DNA of 47,563 nt from JADJOY01 sp046331705 [NCBI: bacterium] (GCA_046331705.1 JAXLQJ010000057.1:1-47563), one strand, 5' to 3'. Positions 22,834-32,386 are shown, numbered from the stretch's first letter. Numbers and translations: made by a program. Notes: a model not told the origin generated them from the letters alone.

Positions 22834-24291
22834 GTGAACACGCCAACACCCGAACCAAACGAAACGATCGAGGCCCACGCCGGCATGCCCATGGCGGCGC
22901 GCTGGGCGCTCGCTGGGCTCTCGCTCTCCATGCTGCTCTCCTCGCTCGGCACGAGCATCGCCAACGTCGCGTTGCCCACCTTCGCGCGGGCCTTCGGCGC
23001 CTCGTTCCAGGCGGTGCAGTGGGTCGTGCTCGCCTATCTCCTGGCGCTCACCTCGTCGATCGTGAGCGTGGGGCGACTCGGCGATCTCGCCGGCCGTCGG
23101 CGGCTGCTGCGCGCCGGGTTGGTGCTGTTCACCGCCGCTTCCGCCATGAGCGGCGTCGCCCCGACGCTCGGCATGCTGATCGCCGCGCGCGCGGCCCAGG
23201 GTCTCGGCGCGGCCGTCATGATGGCGCTCACCATCGCGTTCGTGGGCGAGATCGTGCCGCGCGAGAAGACCGGTAGCGCGATGGGCCTGCTCGGAACCAC
23301 CTCCGCCATCGGCACGGCGCTCGGCCCGTCGCTGGGCGGCGCCCTCATCCACCAGCTCGGGTGGCAGTCGATCTTCCTGATCAACGTCCCGCTGGGCCTC
23401 GTCGCCGTGCTGCTCACGCACCGCTACCTGCCCGTCGATCGCGCGGCGCGAAGCGCTCCCCGCATTGGATTCGACCACGCGGGAACACTGCTCCTGGTGA
23501 TGACGCTCACGGCGTACGCGCTCGCCATGACGCTCGGGCGGGGACACTTCGGCGCGCGCAACGTGGCGCTGCTCGTCGCCGCGGCGCTGGGTGTCGGGCT
23601 CTTCCTGCTCGTGGAGGCGCGGGCGAAGGATCCGCTGGTTCGCCTGGCGATGTTCCGCGATCCGGTGCTCAGCGCCCAGCTCGCCGCGAACCTGATGGTT
23701 TCGACGGTGCTGATGGCGACCTTGGTGGTCGGCCCGTTCTACCTCTCGCTCACGCTCGGCCTCGACGCCCGGCTGGTCGGCGCGGTCATGTCGATGGGGC
23801 CGATCGTCGCGGCCCTCGCCGGCGTGCCTGCGGGCCGGGTCGTGGATCGATTCGGCGCGCAGCGGATGACCAGCGCGGGGCTCGCCGGCATCGCCATGGG
23901 CTCGCTCGTTCTCTCCGCGACGCCGGAGACACTCGGCATCCCCGGCTACGTCGTTCCCATCATCGTCGTCACCGCGAGCTACGCGCTCTTCCAGGCGGCC
24001 AACAACACGGCGGTGATGCGGGACGTGAACGCGAACCAGCGCGGAGTCGTGTCCGGGATGCTCAACCTGTCCCGCAACCTGGGCCTCACCACGGGCGCTT
24101 CCGTCATGGGTGCGGTGTTCGCGATCGCCGCCGGTGCGAGCGACCTCTCGGCCGTGCATCCCGAGGCCGCCGCCACCGGCATGCGGGTCACGTTCGCCGT
24201 CGCGACGGCGCTGATCGTGCTGGCGCTCGCCGTCGTGACCGGAGGGCGCGCGCTCGGCACGCGCCGCTGGGTCGCGAGCAGCGCCTCCTGA
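22834..24291 (+). CDS. MFS drug exporter, DHA2 (EmrB/QacA-like) family
   Basis: This is a 485-residue inner membrane antiporter with about 14 predicted helices, the DHA2 number. I chose the GTG at 22834 (ACGGAG 7 nt upstream); a GTG at 22774 would add 20 poor residues. Motif A reads GRLGDLAGRRRLLRAG, motif C reads GTALGPSLGGAL, and TM1 has the DHA2-type SLGTSIANVALPTFARAF. It should export toxic organic compounds; the substrate is unknown. It is divergent from lysR and shares its operator region. Confidence 0.9.
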   Translation: MNTPTPEPNETIEAHAGMPMAARWALAGLSLSMLLSSLGTSIANVALPTFARAFGASFQAVQWVVLAYLLALTSSIVSVGRLGDLAGRRRLLRAGLVLFTAASAMSGVAPTLGMLIAARAAQGLGAAVMMALTIAFVGEIVPREKTGSAMGLLGTTSAIGTALGPSLGGALIHQLGWQSIFLINVPLGLVAVLLTHRYLPVDRAARSAPRIGFDHAGTLLLVMTLTAYALAMTLGRGHFGARNVALLVAAALGVGLFLLVEARAKDPLVRLAMFRDPVLSAQLAANLMVSTVLMATLVVGPFYLSLTLGLDARLVGAVMSMGPIVAALAGVPAGRVVDRFGAQRMTSAGLAGIAMGSLVLSATPETLGIPGYVVPIIVVTASYALFQAANNTAVMRDVNANQRGVVSGMLNLSRNLGLTTGASVMGAVFAIAAGASDLSAVHPEAAATGMRVTFAVATALIVLALAVVTGGRALGTRRWVASSAS

Positions 24292-24326
24292 CGCTCTCGG
24301 CTCACGCTCCGTCCGCTGCCGTCGGC

Positions 24327-24374
24327 GTGCAGGGTTTGAACACCGCCCACCCTCGTCGTGCAGGATCTGAACAC
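24327..24374 (+). repeat. Two direct repeats before the GH13 gene
   Basis: GTGCAGGGTTTGAACAC (24327-24343) and GTGCAGGATCTGAACAC (24358-24374) agree at 15 of 17 positions and are 31 nt apart, about three helical turns. They lie between the MFS gene and the GH13 start at 24501 and could be paired sites for one regulator. Confidence 0.45.
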
Positions 24375-24500
24375 TCGCGGACGGACACGGCGAACCGACG
24401 CGCGCAGACCACCGGAATCGTTGCGCGCATCCCGCCCCGCGCCCTGGCACCCGGCATGCTGTGGACAGACCCACACCAACCATCGTGAGGAGCCCGACTC

Positions 24501-26414
24501 ATGCGTATCCCCGCACCCAACGCTGCGACCGTCGAGCTACGTGTCGCGGACGTCCTGGAACGCGACCGGTTCGGCGAGCGATGGCGCTACACGCCGCTCG
24601 TCAGCGCGCCGGATGGGTTCTGGGAGATCGACGTCGCCTCGCTGGGGCTCGCCGATGGTACCTACGAGTACGAATTCGTCGTCGATGGAAAGCGCGACGC
24701 ACCGGTGGCGGATCCGTTCGCCGAGGAGATCACCCGCTTCGGTGGCTATCGCGGAATCCTCCGCATCCGCTCCGGCAAGCAGCAGGCGCTGCCCTTCGAC
24801 TGGAGTGACGAGCTGCCGCCCCAGGTGGCGCTGCCCGAGAACCACCGCATGGTGATCTACGAGATGCCGCTGCGCTGGATGGAAGGCGAGACCGGCCGGC
24901 AGGTGGGGCTCGGCACCTTCGAGGAGGTGGTGTTCGCCCACCTGGATCGGCTCCGGGATCTGGGCTTCAACTGCATCGAGCTGCTGCCGATCCAGGACTC
25001 GCCCGACACGCTCAATTGGGGGTACGGCTCGCGCTTCTTCTTCGCGCCCGACTTCGACATGGGAGCCCCGATCGATCTCAAGCTCTTCGTCAAGCGCTGC
25101 CACCAGCGCGGCATCCGCGTGATTCTCGACGTGGTGATGAACCACGCGAAGGAGTGTCCGCTGCTCACGCTCGCCGAGAACCGCTACTTCATCCACAAGG
25201 ACGAAGAGGGGCGCGACTCGGAGTACGGGGGCCGCATGTTTCGCTACCGCGACGCCGTCGACGGGCATCACTGGGCGCGCGAATTCCACTTCAGGGCGGC
25301 AGCGTTCTGGATCGAGACCTACCGCATCGACGGGTTTCGCATCGACGAGTTCAAGGGGATCAACCACTGGGAGTTCGTCCAGGAGTTCCGCGACCGCGCA
25401 TGGCAGACGTTTCGTGCTCGATTCCCGGGGCGCCCCTTCATCGTCATCGCCGAGGACTCGTGGATGCGCACCGAGATCGTGCGCGACGAGCCCACGCATC
25501 CCCACGGTCGCAAGGTGGTCGACGCGATGTGGAACTTCAGCTACCGCGACGAGATTCGCCGCGCGCTGCTGAACGACATCGTCACCGTATTCGGCCAGCC
25601 CGCGCGTCGCGAGCGTATCGCCGGGTTCGTTTCCGGCTCACGCCGCTGGGACGACTTGTCGAAACGCGTCGACGGCGGCTTCGGCGACATGGCGCAGTCT
25701 GTCGCCTACGTCACGTCTCACGACGTCGAGCACGACGGCGAGCAGCGCCTGATGAACCAGGTGCTGTCCTCGCTGCTGCGCTACTTCGGGCGCGGCGACG
25801 GCTCGTTCCAGAACGTCCGAAATCTCTCGGCCGACATGCTCGGGAGTCGCGGCAGCGTGCCGAGCGACCTCCAAGGGCTCTACCAGCAAGCCCTCGATCG
25901 GGTGCGCGCGGCGTACGCGCTGCTCATGACCTCGGTCGGCATCCCGATGGTGCTGGCGGGTGAAGAGTTCGCCGACATCCACGACGTCGATCACCACGAC
26001 TGGCGCGTCAAGATGTCGGACCCCGTCGACTGGGGCCGGCGTTTCGACTCGGGGCACGCGGCCGTCGCCACCGCCATCTCCGATCTGGTCTGGCTGCGCC
26101 ACGGCCACCCCGCGCTGCACCGCAACGAGGTGGAGTTCTTCCACTTCCATCCCACCATCGACGAGAACGACGGCCGCCGCGTGTTCGCGTACTGCCGGAC
26201 CGCCGGCGCGTCGCTCGGCAGCGCAGGACAGGTCGTCACGATCGCCAACTTGGGCGGCGACGACTACCCGAGCTACGAGATCCCGTGGCCGTGGACAGGT
26301 GCGTGGTCGGAGCGCGGCCCGCGTCCAGGCGCCGGGTCGCTGAACGTGTTCGGCGGCAACCGCGCCGCGCTGCCCCTCGCCCCCTTCGACGTGCGGGTGT
26401 TCGAGACTTACTGA
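24501..26414 (+). CDS. GH13 alpha-amylase-family enzyme with N-terminal CBM48-like domain
   Basis: This 637-residue enzyme acts on alpha-1,4 or alpha-1,6 glucans. AGGAG lies 8 nt before the ATG. Residues 1-90 are a beta-sandwich (DGTYEYEFVVDGKRDAPVADPFAEE) like the domain before branching and debranching enzymes. The TIM barrel shows region I DVVMNH (210-215), region II GFRIDEF with nucleophile D282, region III IVIAEDSW with acid/base E318, and region IV TSHD with H407 and D408. A C-terminal beta domain closes the protein. No signal peptide is present, so it acts in the cytoplasm, perhaps on glycogen. The exact activity (branching, trehalohydrolase-like or amylase) cannot be told. Hairpin 26534-26570 terminates it. 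Confidence 0.88.
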   Translation: MRIPAPNAATVELRVADVLERDRFGERWRYTPLVSAPDGFWEIDVASLGLADGTYEYEFVVDGKRDAPVADPFAEEITRFGGYRGILRIRSGKQQALPFDWSDELPPQVALPENHRMVIYEMPLRWMEGETGRQVGLGTFEEVVFAHLDRLRDLGFNCIELLPIQDSPDTLNWGYGSRFFFAPDFDMGAPIDLKLFVKRCHQRGIRVILDVVMNHAKECPLLTLAENRYFIHKDEEGRDSEYGGRMFRYRDAVDGHHWAREFHFRAAAFWIETYRIDGFRIDEFKGINHWEFVQEFRDRAWQTFRARFPGRPFIVIAEDSWMRTEIVRDEPTHPHGRKVVDAMWNFSYRDEIRRALLNDIVTVFGQPARRERIAGFVSGSRRWDDLSKRVDGGFGDMAQSVAYVTSHDVEHDGEQRLMNQVLSSLLRYFGRGDGSFQNVRNLSADMLGSRGSVPSDLQGLYQQALDRVRAAYALLMTSVGIPMVLAGEEFADIHDVDHHDWRVKMSDPVDWGRRFDSGHAAVATAISDLVWLRHGHPALHRNEVEFFHFHPTIDENDGRRVFAYCRTAGASLGSAGQVVTIANLGGDDYPSYEIPWPWTGAWSERGPRPGAGSLNVFGGNRAALPLAPFDVRVFETY

Positions 26415-26533
26415 ACGCCCACCCGCGTGAGCGGGCGGCCTGCGTCAGGCGGCCTCAACCGGGATCAGCGGGGCCGATCGCGGCGAGCGCAAGGGAGTGC
26501 GCGACGCCAGGCTCCGCGGTCGAGAAACGAAGG

Positions 26534-26570
26534 CGCGCACGCCCGTCCCCCACTTGGACGGGCGTGCGCG
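26534..26570. terminator. Strong bidirectional hairpin between GH13 and CSLREA genes
   Basis: A perfect 15-bp stem, CGCGCACGCCCGTCC at 26534-26548 with its complement at 26556-26570, encloses a 7-nt loop. It lies between the ends of two convergent genes. T tracts are short, but the stem is very stable. Confidence 0.75.
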
Positions 26571-26600
26571 CGTGCTGCAGGAAGGAAGAGAGAGCCTTCG

Positions 26601-28130
26601 TCAGGTAGCCGAGCGGCGGCGGCGACGGCGATGGAGCACGACGGCGGGCAGCACCAGGCCTGCGCCGGAAAGCGACGCACCACAGCCGGTCAGCTCGTAG
26701 GCACCGGAGTCGCAGTTGCCGCCGGAGGGCGCGGGACGGGCGATGCCGCGCTGATCGGTGGCGAGGCAGTTGGCGGCGAGCCCCGCTCCCACCGCCGGGC
26801 TCGACGGCGAGAGGGCATGGGTCTTGGTGAGGCCTCCCGCCATGCCGAGCGCCACCAGTCCTGCTGACGCGACTCCCGGCTGATCGCTGGGATCGGTGAG
26901 CAAACAGGTGTTGCCGGGGCTCTCGACGTTGCCACCCAGCGAGGTGAGCGTGCTCGCCACGTTCACGCAGCCGCCATCCGACAAGATCGTGTTGGCGAGC
27001 CGGGTATCGGCCGGGCCGAAGATTCCGCCGTTCTCGTTGTCGAGGGCGAGGCCGGTGTTCTTGGCGATCGTCACGTGGACCAGGTCCACCGAGCTCGAGA
27101 TGATGTACGCACCGCGCCCCGTGTTGCCGCTGATGGTCGAGTTCTTCACGGTGGCGTAGGCACGGCCGAGCACCAGACCGTCGCTCTGATTGCCGGAGAT
27201 CGTGCTACCGGAGATGTCGAGGGACGAGCTGCACGTCCAGCCGATGCACGCCGTGTTCACGGCACCGAAGCTGGTGGTGACGGAACCGTTCCCCTCGATG
27301 GTGGAGTCGACGATCGTGCCCGAGCCGCCGACGACGATGGCGCCGTAGAGGGCGTTGTTGCCGCGCACGGTGGTGCGCGTGATCGTCACGATGCCGCTGA
27401 ATGCGCTGACCGCGGCGTTGTTCGGCGAGGCGTTGTTCTCCACCAAGCTGTCCGTGATCGAGCTCGACTCGAAGTACGCGAGCGACAGGAAGATCGCCGC
27501 GTCGCCGTTGTCACGGAGCGTCGACGAGGCGATCGTCGTGGGGTCGGTGGCCGAGATCCCGGCGCCCGCGTTCGCTTCGACGATCGAGCTCACGACCGAG
27601 ATGGCACCGCTCGAGTCGTAGATGCCTTCCGGCGCGCCGCCGCGGATCGTGACGCCCGAGAACTGGACGCTGCCGGTCGCGCCCGCGATCACGTGAAACA
27701 CCCGATCGATCCCGTTGCCCTCGATGATCGCGAGGTCGGCGCCCACGCCCTGGATGACGACGTCGTCCAGGATGTCGAGATCGCCGGTCTGGGCCGCGTC
27801 CTCGCCCGTGCCCGCGATGGTGAGCAGGTACTTGCCCTTCGGCAGCGCGATGGTGTCCGTTCCCTTGGATCCCGCCGGGCAAGCACCCACCGGCGCATCG
27901 GTGTTCGCCGCGATGATCGCCTCGCGCAGCGCGCAGACCACGTTGGGCGGCGTCGACGAGTTCTCGTCGTTGGTCGTCGTCACCGAGATGACGTTGGCCG
28001 AGGCCCCCGAGACACCGGCCACCAACAGCGCGACCCCGGTGACCGCGGCGAACCGAAGCCACCTGGTCCTCCCGCGCCAGCGCGCGGCTCGAGCCGACGT
28101 TCCAACCACCGCTACGTCCCTTCCCCTCAT
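26601..28130 (-). CDS. CSLREA-domain exported beta-helix protein with Arg-rich C-terminal anchor
   Basis: This 509-residue surface or secreted protein starts at ATG 28130, chosen because GGGGGGA lies just upstream; an ATG at 28232 is in frame without one. A signal region (RWLRFAAVTGVALLVAGVSGASA) is followed by the CSLREA motif NVVCALREAIIAAN. About 14 rungs of a right-handed parallel beta-helix follow, rich in [ST]-x-[IV]-x-x-N repeats (SSTLRDN, DSLVENN, RTTVRGN, DSTIEGN, GSTISGN). Near the end are SPAVGAG and CLATDQRGIARP, as in choice-of-anchor proteins. The last 29 residues have TGCG, a hydrophobic stretch and HRRRRRR, which resembles MYXO-CTERM-type sorting tails. A role in adhesion or the surface layer is inference. 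Confidence 0.85.
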   Translation of the reverse strand: MRGRDVAVVGTSARAARWRGRTRWLRFAAVTGVALLVAGVSGASANVISVTTTNDENSSTPPNVVCALREAIIAANTDAPVGACPAGSKGTDTIALPKGKYLLTIAGTGEDAAQTGDLDILDDVVIQGVGADLAIIEGNGIDRVFHVIAGATGSVQFSGVTIRGGAPEGIYDSSGAISVVSSIVEANAGAGISATDPTTIASSTLRDNGDAAIFLSLAYFESSSITDSLVENNASPNNAAVSAFSGIVTITRTTVRGNNALYGAIVVGGSGTIVDSTIEGNGSVTTSFGAVNTACIGWTCSSSLDISGSTISGNQSDGLVLGRAYATVKNSTISGNTGRGAYIISSSVDLVHVTIAKNTGLALDNENGGIFGPADTRLANTILSDGGCVNVASTLTSLGGNVESPGNTCLLTDPSDQPGVASAGLVALGMAGGLTKTHALSPSSPAVGAGLAANCLATDQRGIARPAPSGGNCDSGAYELTGCGASLSGAGLVLPAVVLHRRRRRRSAT

Positions 28131-28588
28131 TCGTCCCCCCGGTTGTGTCGCTCGCGCGACGGATTCTCGAAGCGTTGGCCGACGCCTGGCCCGCGCGCCT
28201 CGCCGCAGCGCCGCGTGCGCGGAGCGCAGCATCGTGCGCTCGCGCGGTCACCCCGGACTCGCTTCCGGGCGTCGTCCGAGCGCGAGGTAGCACGCCGAAT
28301 GCCAGCGTCGTTCGCTCGTGTGCGACGAGCAGCGGCAGCCGCTCGTCACGACCCGTCGCCACCGCGAGCAGCACGCGAAAACCCCGCGCAGCTCGCGAGA
28401 AGTGGTGCCGCGGGGCGGCGCTCGCGCGGCGGTTCCACGTCCCGCCCACCTTTCGCCCGACGTCGCGACCGGCCCGCCCTGGGCCCAAGCCGCAACCAAA
28501 GTGAGCAGCTCGCTCACACGAAAGTTGCGACCTGCATCCCCCGCCAGCACGCCCGCAGCCGCCGCGCCCGTGCTATCTCTCGGGTGCC
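28131..28588. other. Divergent region between CSLREA gene and glpD
   Basis: About 460 nt. It holds a weak inverted repeat (GACGAGC 28324-28330, GCTCGTC 28341-28347). Long frames occur on both strands, as expected from the GC content, but none has a ribosome binding site or recognisable sequence. It should contain the two divergent promoters. Confidence 0.45.
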
Positions 28589-30202
28589 ATGAAGCTCCGG
28601 GACACCAACCTCAAGCGCCTCGCCGAGCGCGAGTTCGACGTCCTCATCGTCGGCGGCGGGATCAACGGCGCGGTGTCGGCGGCGGCCCTGGCGGCGCGCG
28701 GCGTGCGCGTGGCTCTCATCGACCAGCGCGACTTCGCGTCCGTCACCAGCCAGTCGTCGTCGAATCTGGTGTGGGGCGGCATCAAGTACCTGGAGAACGG
28801 CGAGGTGCCGCTGGTCTGGGGGCTCTGCCGTTCGCGCAATCAGCTCATGCGCGCGTACCCATCGAGCGTGCGCGAGGTGCGCTTCTTCTGCGCGGTCGAG
28901 CCGAGCTTTCGCTTCCACCCTGCGTTTCTCGGCGCCGGCACGTGGCTCTACTGGCTCATGGGGCGCGGGTTCACGAAGCCGCCGCGCTACCTGCGCGCGG
29001 CGGATCTCGCCCGCGAGCCGGCCGTCCGCGCGGAGCGGTTCCGCGGCGGCGTCGAGTATTCGGACGCGTACTTGATGGATTGCGATGCGCGCTTCGTCTT
29101 CCAGTTCGTGCGCAGCGCGCTCAACGTCGGCGCCACCGTCGCCAACTACGTGGCGCTCGAGTCGGCCACCCGCGGGCCGGACGGGTTCTGGAACGCGGCC
29201 GTCGAGGACCGCGAGCTCGGCGGCCGCTTCGCGATCCGCGCTCGCGTGCTGGTCAACGCGGCGGGGCCGTACGCGGACCCGGTCAACGACGTCCTCGGCG
29301 TGCGCACGGCGCACAAGCACGTGTTCTCGAAGGGCATCCACCTCATCGTGCCCAAGATCACCCGCGAGGAGCGGGTGCTCACGTTCTTCGACGACACCGG
29401 GCGGATGTTCTTCGTGATCCCGATGGGCCCGTGCTCGGTGATCGGCACCACCGACACCCGCGTCGACAAGGCCGAGACCGAGGTGACGGCGGAGGACCGC
29501 AAGTTCTTGCTCGACAACGTGAACCAGCGGCTCGCCCTTCCCCAGCCGCTCACCGAGCGCGAGATCATCGCCGAGCGCTGCGGAGTGAGACCGCTGGTGG
29601 TCGGAAAGAGCAACGGCGCCGGCGAGACCGAGTGGTTCAACCTGTCGCGCAAGCACGTGATCGAGGTCCACGAGCAACAGCTCTCGATCTTCGGCGGCAA
29701 GCTCACCGATTGCCTGAACGTCGGCGACGAGGTGTGTCACATCGTCGAGAGAATGGGTGTTGCGCTCGATCGCAGCGGCGACCCGTGGTTCGGCGAGCCG
29801 GCTCAGCCGATGCGCGAGGCGTTCTTCCGCCAGGCGCGGCTCATGCGCCTCGACGATCTGCGCGAGAGCGCCTCGTTCGAGCTGCTGTCGACGCGCTTGT
29901 GGCGGCGCTACGGCTTGCGCGCGTTCGCGATGCTCGAGGAGATCCGCTGCGATCCGTCGATGGCCGAGGTGCTCATCGAGAACGCCCAGTACCTGCGCTG
30001 CGAGCTCTATCACGCCGCCCAGAGCGAGATGGTGACGCGCCTCGACGATTTCATGCGGCGCCGCTCCAAGATCGCGCTGGTGGTGCCGCACGAGACGCTG
30101 CGCCAGGCGGACGGAATCCACGAGGCCTGCGAGATCCTCTTCGGCGACCAAGCCCGCGCCAAATACGACGCCTATTTCGAGTCGGGCGGCGACAAGGCCT
30201 AG
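28589..30202 (+). CDS. glpD: FAD-dependent glycerol-3-phosphate dehydrogenase
   Basis: This 537-residue enzyme oxidises sn-glycerol 3-phosphate to dihydroxyacetone phosphate at the inner membrane and passes electrons to quinone. The N-terminal FAD fold is DVLIVGGGINGAVSAAALAARG (about 16-37) and SSSNLVWGGIKYLENGE is the family signature. Later motifs are VLVNAAGPYADPV, SKGIHLIVPK, FFVIPMGPCSVIGTTDT and the C-terminal DAO-type helix domain starting near 400. The length is normal for GlpD. No glycerol kinase or uptake gene is beside it in this window. A strong hairpin overlaps its stop. Confidence 0.92.
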   Translation: MKLRDTNLKRLAEREFDVLIVGGGINGAVSAAALAARGVRVALIDQRDFASVTSQSSSNLVWGGIKYLENGEVPLVWGLCRSRNQLMRAYPSSVREVRFFCAVEPSFRFHPAFLGAGTWLYWLMGRGFTKPPRYLRAADLAREPAVRAERFRGGVEYSDAYLMDCDARFVFQFVRSALNVGATVANYVALESATRGPDGFWNAAVEDRELGGRFAIRARVLVNAAGPYADPVNDVLGVRTAHKHVFSKGIHLIVPKITREERVLTFFDDTGRMFFVIPMGPCSVIGTTDTRVDKAETEVTAEDRKFLLDNVNQRLALPQPLTEREIIAERCGVRPLVVGKSNGAGETEWFNLSRKHVIEVHEQQLSIFGGKLTDCLNVGDEVCHIVERMGVALDRSGDPWFGEPAQPMREAFFRQARLMRLDDLRESASFELLSTRLWRRYGLRAFAMLEEIRCDPSMAEVLIENAQYLRCELYHAAQSEMVTRLDDFMRRRSKIALVVPHETLRQADGIHEACEILFGDQARAKYDAYFESGGDKA

Positions 30203-30238
30203 GAGCCTATTGCGCGTAGGGCCGCGCAACAGGCTCCT
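30201..30238. terminator. Bidirectional terminator hairpin after glpD
   Basis: AGGAGCCTATTGCGCG (30201-30216) pairs with CGCGCAACAGGCTCCT (30223-30238) at 15 of 16 positions around a 6-nt loop. It begins at the glpD stop and lies before the end of the convergent hydrolase gene at 30299. Confidence 0.75.
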
Positions 30239-30298
30239 CGCGCTCGCACGGCTCGGCCGGGGACGGGTCGCCCCGCGGGGACTCGCTCGGGAACGGCG

Positions 30299-32386
30299 CT
30301 ACTGCACGTAGCCCAGGTTCTTGAGCTGCTCGCGGGTGGCGGCGTCGGGGCCGGTGGCGGAGGCGCCGGCGGGCTCGATGGCGGGATGGCGCGCGTACCA
30401 GGCGTCGAGCGCGGCGCGCATCGACCCGAGCACGTCGGGGCGCTCGGCCGCGACGTCCCGCGTCTCGCCGGGATCGCTCGCGAGATCGAAGAGCTGATCG
30501 GGGCTCTCGTCGCGCTGCAGCAGCTTCCAGGAGCCGCGAATCGCGGCGCGATGGCGGTGACCGTAGAGCGCTTGCACGTCGACCTTGGGCTTGAGGTGCT
30601 GCATGACACCGATCTCGAAGCGCGGCGACAGCTCCTCGGCCACGGCCCAGCCTTCGGCGGAGCTCGACGACTTGGGCAGCACGGCGCCCTCGAGCGGCGC
30701 GGTCACGCCGGCGTCGTCGATCCCCACGCGATCGAGCAAGGTGGGGAAGACGTCGATGGTGCTCACCACGTCGGCCACACGCGTCCCCGCCTGAGCGCGG
30801 TTCGCCGGGTCGAGCACGATCAGAGGCACGTGCAGCACACCCTGCCAGAGCGCCATGTGATGACCGAGGGTGCCGTGCTCGCCGATCAGCTCACCGTGGT
30901 CGGCGGTGATCACGACGATGGTGTCGTCGAACAGGCCGCGCTTCTCGAGCTCCGCGAACCAGCGGCCGAGGTGGTGATCGAGGTAGTGGATCTCGCCATC
31001 GTACATCGCCGCGTAGCGCGCGAAATCGGCGGGCGTCATCGTGAGGTTGCCGGACCAGATCGCGTACGGGTTCTGGTTCACGTTGCGGACCGCCAGCTCG
31101 CTCTCGCCGGGGGGCACGAACGGCGGCGTGAAGTCGTCGCGCCAATCGAGCGGTTCGTGGGCCTCGAGCAGGTTCACGAACGCGAAGAACGGCCGCGAGC
31201 GGTCGCGCCCCTCGAGCCAGTCGGAAACCTGCTCGGTGGTCTTCACCACGCCGCCCACCGCCTGGTCACCCGTGGCGCGCCAGTAGGTGTACTGGTACGC
31301 CATCCGCCCCAAGGTGAGATTCGTGGTGTAAGGCTCGCGCCAGACTTGCAGCAGGTTCTCGAAGCCGCGGTCGAGGCCGGTCCACGGCGCCACCCACGGG
31401 TTGTTGCAGAAGCCAACGGTCTCGTAGCCGGCTCGGTTCAGCACCGACGCCATCGTGGGCAGGTCCTCGTCGAAGAAGAGATCCTCCTCGTTCACCCCGC
31501 TGCGTGACGGCACTCGTCCGGTGAAGAGACTCGCGTGCCCGGTGAGCGTCCACACGCCCGCGGAATGCGCACGCTCGTAGAGGATTCCCTTCCGCGCCAG
31601 CGCATCGAGGTTGGGTGAGATCGGCTTGGGATAGCCGTACACACCCAGGTGATCGGCGCGTAGCGTGTCGAGGACCAAGAGCAGCACGTTGGGCCGCGCC
31701 TTGGTCGCCGCCAGCGGCGCGGGTGCGGCTGGCGGCGGCACCGCAGGCGCGATCCGCGGCGGCACGAACGACACCAGCAGCACCGCGCTCGCGAAGACCA
31801 ACCCGAGCCGGACGCGCGCTCGCCGCGACGCCAACCAGCGAAACGGGATGCGTGCACCGAGCCAGCGGAAGACCGCCCACGTACCGCGATGGCAGAGCCA
31901 CGCGATCCCGATGCTGAGCGGCAGATTCACGACGAGTCGCCGCGCCAGCACGTCCGCGGCGATCGGGTGCAGCTCCTGGCGCTTCATCGCGAACGCGAGG
32001 CCCGCGATCAGGAAGAACGGGAACCACACGAACGCCGAGAGGTGCCAGCTGGCGAGACCACCTCGCGCGGGATGCGCCGTGCGGCGACGGGCCGCCCACG
32101 CTCCCACGCCGAGCCCCCACACGCCGCCGAGCACCGCGCCGAGCCCGGCGTCGTACGCCACGGCCCAGAAGAGCGTGGGTGCTTGACGAAAGAGCTCGGC
32201 GCGCGCACGCGCCGAGGTGGTGCCGTCGATCGTCGCGAACCAGCTCTCGGCGCCCTTCCAGAGCGCCGCGCCATTGCCGACGCCGAGCAGCGCGAGCACC
32301 GCGGCGCCGGCCAGGAGGCCCGCGAGCGCGTGGGTGCGGATGGGATGCGGCGGCGCGGAGCCCGGGTTCGAGGATGCAGCGCTCAT
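30299..32386 (-). CDS. Five-helix membrane-anchored alkaline-phosphatase-superfamily hydrolase (annotated 'sulfatase' fold)
   Basis: This 695-residue protein starts at ATG 32386, overlapping the upstream stop as ATGA. Five membrane segments lie at about 20-38, 71-98, 112-134, 151-175 and 193-209. The catalytic domain starts at ARPNVLLLVLDTLRADHLG (about 230) with metal ligand D240; later come ITADHGELIGEHG and HVPLIVLDP. Sulfatases need C/S-x-P-x-R for formylglycine. Here the aligned stretch is T280-L-T-G-H284, then ASLFTG, so T280 stands in for Cys/Ser. A Thr nucleophile and five N-terminal helices recall LtaS and EptA phosphotransferases. A periplasmic phospho- or phosphodiester substrate is therefore more likely than a sulfate ester; this is inference. 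Confidence 0.8.
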   Translation of the reverse strand: MSAASSNPGSAPPHPIRTHALAGLLAGAAVLALLGVGNGAALWKGAESWFATIDGTTSARARAELFRQAPTLFWAVAYDAGLGAVLGGVWGLGVGAWAARRRTAHPARGGLASWHLSAFVWFPFFLIAGLAFAMKRQELHPIAADVLARRLVVNLPLSIGIAWLCHRGTWAVFRWLGARIPFRWLASRRARVRLGLVFASAVLLVSFVPPRIAPAVPPPAAPAPLAATKARPNVLLLVLDTLRADHLGVYGYPKPISPNLDALARKGILYERAHSAGVWTLTGHASLFTGRVPSRSGVNEEDLFFDEDLPTMASVLNRAGYETVGFCNNPWVAPWTGLDRGFENLLQVWREPYTTNLTLGRMAYQYTYWRATGDQAVGGVVKTTEQVSDWLEGRDRSRPFFAFVNLLEAHEPLDWRDDFTPPFVPPGESELAVRNVNQNPYAIWSGNLTMTPADFARYAAMYDGEIHYLDHHLGRWFAELEKRGLFDDTIVVITADHGELIGEHGTLGHHMALWQGVLHVPLIVLDPANRAQAGTRVADVVSTIDVFPTLLDRVGIDDAGVTAPLEGAVLPKSSSSAEGWAVAEELSPRFEIGVMQHLKPKVDVQALYGHRHRAAIRGSWKLLQRDESPDQLFDLASDPGETRDVAAERPDVLGSMRAALDAWYARHPAIEPAGASATGPDAATREQLKNLGYVQ

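Noticed and set aside
22780-24483. A 567-codon minus-strand frame opposite the MFS gene
   Set aside because: It is antisense to a certain transporter gene, with Arg/His/Gly-rich translation and no motifs.
26340-26365. GAACGTGTTC palindrome
   Set aside because: It lies inside the GH13 coding region far from any start, so it is not treated as a regulator site despite similarity to the KstR-like core.
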